Assembly: GCA_030704615.1 (NCBI GenBank)
Contig: CM060732.1
Location: forward strand, 80,063,171-80,127,170
Direction: 5' to 3'
Length of the DNA stretch: 64,000 nucleotides
Source of the DNA: Takakia lepidozioides
Lineage: Eukaryota; Streptophyta; Takakiopsida; Takakiales; Takakiaceae
Shown here: positions 55,501 to 64,000 of the stretch, piece by piece
How the letters are laid out: each line of letters begins with the position of its first letter
Numbering within the stretch: the first letter of the stretch is position 1
Notes under the pieces: generated by a model
The model's input: only the letters and a program-made list of their open reading frames with translations
Databases searched by the model: none
Told to the model about the DNA's origin: nothing
Position numbers and translations under genes: made by a program

Positions 55501-58500
55501 TTAACCATGCAATATGCTGCTTATTCCAGACTTTGCTCGAAGGCCACCTAGCTACCATCCACATTTTATTTCTCCCCTTCCAACAGCCAAAGTAGGCCAA
55601 AGGTATCACCTGATGTATGGTAGAAAGTGTCAACCTGTCTGGCGGACTGAAAGATGCTAACGCTTGTCCAGCAGGGTTTCCTTTGGTATCCTCATCCCGT
55701 ATAACAGCTGAATAACTGGATTCTCCCAGCTCATGTCCATGCAGTCTTAGAGCCACCTGATCCACAAATGCCCTGAGCCTCCCTATTGCAGACATCATAG
55801 AATCTTCTGAGCTCTTGGACGGAGCTGGAGATGGAGGAGGGCACATGGCAGCGATTGCTGACTTGGTGGGTGGGCCAGGTCTCCTTCCTTTCCGCAGCTT
55901 CATGTCCATGTAGCTTCCAGGCTTGACTGATTGGGTGCCTACCAATATAAGAGGTGAATTCCAGGAAAATTTGTATTTAATAAGTAGCATACCGGTCAGG
56001 GCTTATTTATTTTGCAATAACTGTCAACTTAATTTAAGCACTTCTGAACATTTTGCAACAGAAAAGTCCCAAAACCCACTTGTTAAATAGGCTCACATCA
56101 ACTTGGTTGGATGAATTTGGTTGACCACTGCTTTGAAATGATATGGATTAAATAAGGTAATCATTGACAGGGTGACTCGTCAGTTCCAGCCAAGGGGCTG
56201 GTTTATAGGCTCCCAGTCAACAATCATGTAGTACATATTGTCGATCACAAGTGAGCTGTGTGCGCTATATCATAAAATCTACTAGATCCCCACGAGACAA
56301 TCACAAATACATCATGTCATATCATCACTGTCTGCGCATGCACACATGTCATCCATGGATGATAGAAAGTTTGGACTACCGAGTTCTGCAAAAGATACGT
56401 CACGGAGTTTGAGACAATTGGAGGAAGCCTATGCTGCAACTCACAGAAACCGTCATTTGCCGAGTAAGAAACTTCTAAAACAATTACTCTTCCTGAGAAC
56501 CAAAGTGTCAAATCATTCATGCAAATATTGGATACATCACTGTTGCACACACCTTTTCCTTTTTGCAGCGACAAATGATTGATTACTCAGAGCCACATAG
56601 TAGTTCAAACAATAGAAAATAATGGCCAGTGTGAGTCCAAAGGTCTTACCAGGAGGCATGGCTACAGTGCGATCTCTCTTCTCCTTAGCCACAATGTCTG
56701 CATCAAACATTGCAGCCTCTTTCAACAAAGCTTTGATACCTGCAAATTCATAACCTCCACCATCACCTTGACCCTGCCATCTCAGCCTCTGCCCCACATT
56801 TAACTTTCCCCCAGAAGTAGCCTTTGAGCACTCGAGCAAACTGCCATGATCCCTCCCTGCCTGCTTATCTCTGTATCCTTCACGGTATGGAGCAATCTGC
56901 TGGAGAATATTCCTCACTATGTCCCTCATGTCCAGGTTCTTAAACACCTCGTCTCTGGCAGCTGAAACAATTCGAAGCATAGTGTGCATGCCCCCCAGGA
57001 CTTGTTGCTGTTCAGCATCAGAATTGTGAGAACCTTCCATAGTGGTTCCAATCAGGTTGAGCTCTTCACAGATCAGTAGGCCTAGAAGATGTGAACGTGT
57101 GCATTTGATGGCCTGCACATAGCATGCTATTCAACTGCTGAGATCAACCAATAGGAGGGACAAGAATTACTGTAGTTGGACCATCAGAGATGGAACACAT
57201 ATAGTACAGTAACAGAAGCAAACATTGACACAACGAAAGTGTCCATCCATGATAGGACTTACAGACATTGTCTCAACCAAACATGGCAATGTGCTTGCCT
57301 GTAGTAAAGGCATGCCCTTACTGAGCTGAAGGTGCCTCAGGCATGCAGAGATGGTTGGTCCAGGGGTCTGGCAAACCAGATTCATCAGCTGCTGACAGGC
57401 ATAATCATCACCTTCGGTTACAACTAACCGCAAGACGGCAATGACATCATCAAATGCTCCCCCCGTAGTATCGCATCCCTTCCCTGGATCCAAACCCCAT
57501 TCTGATTGGCCATTCCCTTGAGGGAACCCCCCACTCCCTTTTATCTCACATGCAAGTCCCCTGGCCGTCAAGTTATGAAGAAGCTCTAGTCCCACTCGCT
57601 GCAAACGGTACAGAATCACTATGTCGTGTAATGGAATGCCTTGGTTCTGAACAGAGGTTATGAAATCTATAACAGCAGCTGCCTCACACTGCTCATTCCT
57701 GCATTCACAGACCCTGATAAGAGCTCCTGTTGGGGCCAAAGTCCTAATGCTTTTTGCCATCCGGTGTTGGTTGCGGTTAATCACACGCCGTGCAGCTGCT
57801 ACAATTGCCCCCGTGCTACGAAAATTCTGCTCCAGCTTCACCAACATGGAATCTGGAAACTTGCCCTGAAACCGATGTAGGTTGTGGATGCCAGCGGCCC
57901 CCCGCCACGAGTAGATTTGTTGGTCATCATCTCCCACAATTGTCAGACATTTGTGAGGCCCACACAGCAGATGGAGGAGTTCAAATTGTGCAGTGTCTGT
58001 GTCCTGGAACTCATCCACTAAATAAAGTGTTATTTGAGAGAATTTCAAAAGACAGGAACAACGTTCACACCATTTTGAGCCAACCGTAAGGAATCCATGA
58101 TCAATCATCATGGACCGTTGGAAGAAAATTAGACCTTATCAACGAGTGAGATGATGTATTCAGTGAACATTCTCGTGTGTGATGTGACCTTAAGGGCATA
58201 GTTCCAGCTCTCAGGGAGCCATCGTGGGGTTTTAGCGCACCGGATATGAACCCAGCCTGAAGTGGCCATAGTGATTGCGCACACTCTATCACACATGTGC
58301 CTGTGGTTGCACTGCCAGTCAAACTAGAGTAAGGCATCTATGGAGAGAGAGGTAAGCTACCTACCTAAGACAAATTGGGCCTGCAATCCAACGGTCTGCA
58401 ACACCGCAGGAGATCCTCGCAGTAGTCTGACAGTCAGCCTGATACATTACCAAGCAGAGATTACATCGAAAGGGCAGCAAGAGCATCCAACTGCTTTCTG

Positions 58501-61074
58501 AATTCAGTAATATGAGAAAATCTGAAGCTAGTGCAGTAGACCATCACTATGGCCAACATAATGTTCCCATTCTAGCATAATCAATCTTGGCAGTAGCAGA
58601 AGAGGCCTGCTACTGCCAAGGCCTACTTGAATGTTTGAGATACTGCATTTGTAAGGAGGTGGGTACCCTTTAATATAAACTTACAAAGCAATCAAGGCAT
58701 TTTTGGTTGAACAATTTTCCCCTAGGAATTTGGAGAAACTTGGGTACCCAACCCAACCTGGTGTGTCAATGACAGGGTAGGCAACCAACAGTGTGACCTC
58801 AAACATGGGACATAAGTGGATTTGAATGAGGACCACCTACAGTGTGACTCATTGCTCCACTATCAGAAGCTGGATGATACTCAAGTCCACTGGTAGCACC
58901 TCATGTTGGTCTAGGCCACGCTATGGCACCAGCACGCATGGATTCATTTTGAAATACCACCTGGAAATGTTCTCCAAGAAGAGGAATATTGCTAACCCAC
59001 CAGACAAAGCTGTTAAAATCAATCGCATTGGCCTCCCTCAATCGGGAGCAGTACTTTGGGTATACCCAGTCAAACAAGCTCCCATCGCTTTCACCCTGGC
59101 TACCACTGTTGTGAGTGAGATCCTGTCGCCTCTGTAGGTGCTGTAGTAGGTGATAAGCTTCCTTCGTGAACAATGCCTTCTGCTCCATTGTCACTTGAAT
59201 TGGCTCTCCCTGGTCAGCCACTTACAACATGAATTAGAATGTCCAATCTTTCAGCATCAATAAGCATCAAACAGTGTCCATGGGGATTCCTGGTGAAGGA
59301 CAGCAGAGCCTAACAGACAAGAATCGTTGCAGAGCAAAGGGGTAGACTAGAGCACTTGTATGGTACAGGAAACTGGTCGTGGAAATAACTTCCAAACAGC
59401 AACACTGACCTACGGAGCAATGGTTGAAAGAAGAGGAAACGGAGAAATACCTTGATCACTTGAGCATGTCTTGACGACCCATTTGCAGGTCTCTGTCTCT
59501 GACCACTCCTTTCACTGTACCAAGCTTCCACGAGCTCCTGCAGCAACTCCAGCTGCAGAAAAGAAGCCGCCATGAGTAATGCTTGTGTGCAGATTTGCAA
59601 AATTGAACTGCCGAGTACACAAACTTATTCTCTCGCTCTCTTCTGGCCCCTCTGTCTTTCTTACAGTTCCATTTCATTTCATTCCATTTTTGTTTCTTGT
59701 TCCTCTTGTCCCATAAGCTCTTTGAGCTTTCTGCAGATGTTATAAAGTACCATTTCATTTCTCTCTCTTTGTGACTTCTTGGGTTTGAATTCTGTGAGGA
59801 ATACTTGCATCAAACAGATGCCATGGTGGATTACTGTCTTCAAAAGCAGGAGGCCAAAATCAACTCCATTTCTAATGGTAAGTTCCAATACTGGCACCAG
59901 CATTCTGCACTGTAGGAGCTCCACTTCTGCTCTCCCATCCCTCCCTCCAACTTTTCCTGCCCAGTTCAAGGCAAGCACAGAGTCCAAGTCTAGTGAGTAC
60001 ATCTCCAGATTCCAGTAGTGATAACGTCACCTGGGACCCCACCTGCATCTTGGGTGTGAAGATCACAAAATTGGGTCCCAACCCTGCTTGAGTGGGTAAG
60101 GCACGGAGGACCGAGAGGGCAAAGGAATGGAAGGTGCTAACACGGATGCCCTCCAAGCAGTGGTGTTTGCCCTTGCTAGCTGTAGCTGCCAGATTTTGCA
60201 GCCTGTGAAGCAGATCCTGGCCAGCTCTACGTGTGAACTGCAATTCCAAAACCCCTGGAACATCTTGTCAAGCAATACAATGTTTATTTTTGTCTCTCAC
60301 AACACTATTGAGAAAGACATGCAGTGCTCCCCATGATGCACCTTGAAGGGTAGGGACCCTGTACAACAGCAACCCTCACGGAGCCGGTCATGGGTTTCAA
60401 CTGAAGTATGAAGCTTAGCCCAGGATTGTGATCACAACTGACAAATCTGCAAGGAAAGACAGAAAGAGATTTGGCAGTCACCACACTCCCTCCATAATCC
60501 ATCTCTCAACTACCAACAGAAGTTTTGTAAACAATGAGACAGAACACCGTACCGTGACTGCAAGTATATTGTTGGCCGCCACACCCTGTCACATCAGTTA
60601 CAATCCAAGATGAAAACCATCCCGCGTAACTTTAAATAACATCATAGTTTCTGAACAAATCACTTCTGTTCAAGACCAACCAATTGACATCAACATCTTC
60701 AAATACTTTGTAGGTTTCTCCAAACCCACCTCACCATTATACACCGTCAAAGTTTAGTCTCAGGACAACGTTGAGTAAATACCTGACAGAGCAAGTGTAA
60801 AATTCGGTGGCACAAAACCAGTGTCTTCCCTGACCCCTGCAATATTGTCAAGGGACCACTTATCAATTGTTCCAATCCACAAGCTCATATTTTGAAAGTT
60901 CGAGGGCCCATTGCACAAGGTGTGACAAGGTGGAGAGAGAATGTGAATGTGCTAACTCACTGCTGCAGCTAGGATCAGCAGGGGTTGGTCGATCGGTGCT
61001 TTGATGGCCATCTGTTGGGATTCGCTCAAAGAAAGCATTGCATCCACCTTCTCCGATTTCTGTGAAGAACCCAT
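52506..61074 (-). CDS. SRS2/UvrD-like superfamily 1 DNA helicase (several internal exons unresolved)
   Basis: Exons with matching phases: 61074-60961, 60836-60783, 60237-60043, 59552-59451, 59209-58961, 58017-57263, 57112-56650, 55938-55610, 54638-54323, 53538-53356 and 52837-52506. Exon 1 has the Q motif (LSESQQMAIKAP) and LLILAAA; exon 2 has Walker A GSGKT. Later come STFHSFALSVLR (Ia region), VDEFQDTD (II), GDDDQQIYSWRG (III), QNFRST (IV), a TIHQ|AKGLEW join across exons (V) and QRRLMYVALTRAK (VI). The last exon is a disordered Ser/Pro/Lys tail. Short exons are missing near 60450-60380, 59990-59880 and 58960-58020. Plant SRS2-like helicases unwind 3'-5' and restrain homologous recombination (family knowledge). 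All core motifs are intact. ATG 61074 sits just before the Q motif; an upstream exon is possible. Confidence 0.85.
54040..55400. repeat. Dispersed repeat units in helicase introns
   Basis: Units around 54040-54300, 54860-54990 and 55240-55400 share an ATGAAATG(G) run, CCGC(A/G)GAAAG(C/A)TCAAAGAGC-like blocks and GGCC(C/A)..AAGC(A/G)GCC. The same motifs appear reversed at 43150-43270, 43500-43600 and 59640-59770. This suggests a short dispersed element family (SINE- or MITE-like) that favours these introns. Ends are not defined. Confidence 0.45.
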
Positions 61075-63099
61075 CGGAAGTACAGGAAATATCTGCAATC
61101 AAGGGGTCTTGCCAGCATGAGATGGCGACAGTTTTAGGGCGCCACCTAGAACTTTCTAAAGCGTGGCAGCCGAATTAATTAGTGAAGCTGTAACTGAGTC
61201 AAACCTATGGGTCAATCCCCTGGTTTGAGATAATTTCGACAAGTCACATTGACACCTAAAACAGTGCGGCCAGACTTGATATAGCACGGGGGCTTTTGCT
61301 TCAATTGGAGACAACGGCTACGGATCCATGGATACATATTCAGGACACCCCACGCTGGTGTAAGCAAGCATCACAAGATACATCAAAATCGTATAACTGA
61401 CACTTACAGTACAGAGTTGAAAACTCAAACGATGTCCTGGAGCATCTTGACGAGGCAATTCCAAGCTCAGGTGAGCTGCCTACACCACTCTTCAGTCTGT
61501 CGACGCAGCATTTCAATACCTGGCTGAGAATGGTTTGTACTGACAACAAAGCACAGGTCTGGAAGCTGAAATAGATCAGTTCGGACCTAATTTCCACATC
61601 GCATCAACACTGCCTTTCACGCAACAGTAGTATACAGGCCCCAGCTGGAAAACCTAGTTCAGCCCTAACCCTCCTCTCCTCCCAACCAACGGGAGCGGTG
61701 CAGATTACACTTCCACCATAGCCACTCACATGGTGCATTCAAAGCCGGTTGATTGAGATGCCAATGCCATCCCTGCCGCTGCAACAACCCGCCAGCAACC
61801 TGAAGTCCATTTTGTCTCGAATCTTTCACCAGAAAACCCTGGTTCTTCTCACCCTAATGCTCTCCTCTCCTTCCACGCATCCCTCCTCAAAGAATTCATC
61901 ACTTCCTTCCGCATAGGCTGCACATTACCTTAATGAAGGTATTGCTCCTTCTCGCCTTCTCTCACTCCCTTTCACTGTCTCGCTCCTTCCCTTCTGGACT
62001 CTGAAGCTCCTCTTGTGAGTCCTTCATATTTTTGAATTATGGCGGGAGACTCTAGCTTGGATGGATGATAATACTATATGGATGAAATATGAAGTCACAT
62101 GACACACCAGCAATCCGGCACATCAGACAAATTTAGACTTATCATCAAATATCAACCACGTGGCGAGAACTTACAGGTGTTGATCTCTACCATGTGACAC
62201 TTGGCGAGGTTCTGGTTCTGGTGACGTGGCGTGGTGACGGGGTCGTCTTCCTCCCGCTGCCTGCGTGAGTCTCTCGTCTCCACCTTACGGAATGACCATG
62301 GAAAAAGTTTCTCAGAAAGAATTTCAGGATACAGAAGTGGGGCCCCTAAATCAGCCCACTACAATCACAAAGTACTTCGGTTGATCTTCGTAACTCAAAT
62401 TGAGTTTCAAGTTTTTTCTATCGAAGCCAGATAGAAGAGAGAGAGAGAGGTCGATAAGATCTTTCAAGGGCTCCCCCTGTCCAGACGGAATAAAGTTACT
62501 TAAGGGTAGATTACCTTAGAAGCTTTTAGACTTTCTTTTTCTTTCTTTCCTTCTAAGTTTTCGTGCGCAGTTTTGTCCTTTTGCTGTTTCTTCCTCGAAC
62601 GATCTGCTTGGATCGGTGTTCGGAAAGTTTGTGCAGACTTTTGCTATAGGGAGATCTCCAGGAGTGTTTTGTTTTATCGACTCTAAAGTGCATCCCCTCT
62701 CCATCCGATTGAGAAAATTTCGGGAATTTCAATTGATCATGCGCTGATCTTATGAGTACGGGCTCATATTTCTCTACCTCCCAGAGCTGCAGGTTGCGAA
62801 TTTCAGAACTTCTATTGTGTCGGAACTCGGAACGTTCTTATAGAAGCTTGCACCCACTTCACATCAGATTTAAGGAGGTGATCTTCTTTTCACCTTCACC
62901 TGCTGCGATCACTGTGCATGACTCCAATTTTGTAATACCGGTTGTACCTTACCAAGGCACGGTACATTAAAACTCTTTTGCAGTGTCTGGATTAGTAATT
63001 CGATCTCCAGGTCTTCTGTACTGAACACATCCAAGGTTTGGAGATCTCTCCATTTGAGCTCAAGGCCTTCTAGACCTTAACCTGTGAAAGATAGTAGAT
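61075..63099. other. Intergenic region between helicase and the last gene
   Basis: This is the shared upstream region of two divergent genes. It contains a GA-dinucleotide run (about 62433-62447) and a TTTC-rich tract (about 62528-62550), common in plant 5' untranslated regions. The strand-plus gene at 63100 is preceded by several short upstream ATGs. No other gene was found. Confidence 0.4.
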
Positions 63100-63567
63100 A
63101 TGGCTACGGCCGTGCGTGACCCACCAGTTCTTCCGCGCCCAACAGAACCGACAAAACCAGAAACAAATTACCAGGCACAGACACGGCCAGCGCCCGAAGT
63201 CCAACAAGAGGTGCCCAGTCCGAAAACGCCTCCTACTGGCGTTCAAAGCGATACTTCGAAGGATGCCTCCAACCTCGAAGCTCGAAAGGGGCCTAACGTT
63301 GAATCACCAAGGGGTACTAGTATGGAAAATCCAAAGGAAATTGCCAGCAATCTCCAGTCACCGAAGGCAGCCCAATCAGGGCCGTTATCTCCTGCTGCTG
63401 CTCTTTCAGCAAGGAACCTGAAGGCAGAATCATATGCTGAAGCTCACAGGCAAAGGGTGGAGGCTGAAGCGCTAGCATACTTGCAGGCGGAGATTCGAAA
63501 AGCACAAGCTCGCTCACAAACAGAATTTGTATGCATCGAGGCATTCCACCAAATGGCAGTGTTTTAA
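63100..63567 (+). CDS. Start of an unassigned gene, Pro/Ser-rich with a C-terminal helix
   Basis: ATG at 63100 opens 155 codons. Residues 1-105 are Pro, Ser, Lys and Gln-rich and look disordered (PVLPRPTEPTKPE). Residues ~108-143 form a charged helix (AEAHRQRVEAEALAYLQAEI). The frame stops at 63565-63567. A GTATGC at 63529, directly after codon 143, could be a donor, but the acceptor at 63607 (TTTGCAG) leads to a stop in the matching phase. Another frame after that acceptor, open to a GTAAGT donor at 63739, does not fit the phase. The gene probably continues past the window. Remorins have a similar layout (Pro-rich disordered start, then Ala/Glu/Lys helix), but the match is too weak to name it. 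Confidence 0.45.
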   Translation: MATAVRDPPVLPRPTEPTKPETNYQAQTRPAPEVQQEVPSPKTPPTGVQSDTSKDASNLEARKGPNVESPRGTSMENPKEIASNLQSPKAAQSGPLSPAAALSARNLKAESYAEAHRQRVEAEALAYLQAEIRKAQARSQTEFVCIEAFHQMAVF

Positions 63568-64000
63568 TGTTGTAAGTTAGCACTTGTGATCAATTTGGTA
63601 TTTGCAGGGAACATTTTAACAAACTCTTCAGAGTTGAAAGGTCAATCCTGGCCAAGATTCCGTCACATCAAGTTTGTGGAGACCTGTTCTTTGCAAGTTC
63701 AGGGCCACCATCGTCTAGATTATAAGTTCTATAGAGGGTAAGTACAATAATCCTCAGTGCCCGCTACGATGAATTTTGTAGATTATAGACTTAGTTTTAT
63801 AGCAGCCCAGGTACAGGTAATCGGATTGCCGTTCGCTTTGTGCGGTCGCTTAGCAAGCTTGGATTGATCTCAGGTTGTCTCTTGTGATTTTCCCTGGTGG
63901 GTGAGGATTGATATCCCCGGAGACCAAGCCTCGAGCATAATTGTGTAGCTCAGACGGCACGCACTTCGAGCATTTTCATCCCAGGCAATCAGCTAGTTAG

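Noticed and set aside
63529-63739. Second exon of the 63100 gene
   Set aside because: The only good acceptor (63607) gives an immediate stop in the phase left by the donor at 63529, so no model could be supported.

Overview
The window is nuclear DNA of a plant-lineage eukaryote (streptophyte). The protein-coding genes are split by GT-AG introns and belong to plant families: a half-size ABCG transporter, a SET/MYND/TPR protein, a CYP704-type P450, a CCR4-like nuclease, plant-type BTB/POZ proteins and an SRS2/UvrD-like helicase. Plant LTR retrotransposons and DNA-transposon relics separate them. I cannot name the species. The transposon content and gene structure would fit a charophyte alga, bryophyte, lycophyte or fern, but this is inference.

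Bases 1-8200 hold a GC-rich stretch of Ty3/gypsy retrotransposons, all on the minus strand. Bases 1-~565 are the 5' end of one element: LTR with TATA box, initiator-Met primer-binding site and gag start. Bases ~790-8182 are a second, decayed element. Its domain order is gag (two zinc knuckles), aspartic protease, a DNMT3-like cytosine-5 DNA methyltransferase, reverse transcriptase, RNase H, integrase and a PHD-like Cys-rich tail. The methyltransferase between protease and RT is the most remarkable feature of the window. An uninterrupted 249-codon ORF of unknown function (8677-9426) lies upstream of gag. Bases 9430-12300 hold degraded sequence with two adjacent perfect hairpins and a minisatellite.

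Bases 12300-13877 hold a TTAA-bounded element (piggyBac-like termini) split by a complete hAT-type element with a perfect 8-bp target duplication. Then follow four genes: ABCG transporter (15594-17768, one exon, minus), SET/MYND/TPR protein (19995-25585, 15 exons, minus, 848 aa), CYP704-like P450 (27984-31860, 6 exons, minus, 524 aa) and CCR4-like nuclease (35739-38823, 8 exons, plus, 426 aa). A possible small exon and a hAT relic lie between the P450 and CCR4.

Bases 38978-51340 are rearranged. Two copies of a ~3-kb BTB-gene segment (38978-42135 and 46717-49757) are each damaged in a different part of the gene. Between them lie a copied and partly inverted piece of the helicase gene, a copia gag fragment, a chromodomain-integrase fragment, a TTAA-element relic and an unassigned gene. 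Bases 52506-61074 hold the SRS2/UvrD-like helicase (minus). The start of an unassigned plus-strand gene begins at 63100.

The host genes look like an ordinary unlinked plant neighbourhood rather than a pathway cluster. Genes that plausibly work together are found only inside the retroelement.
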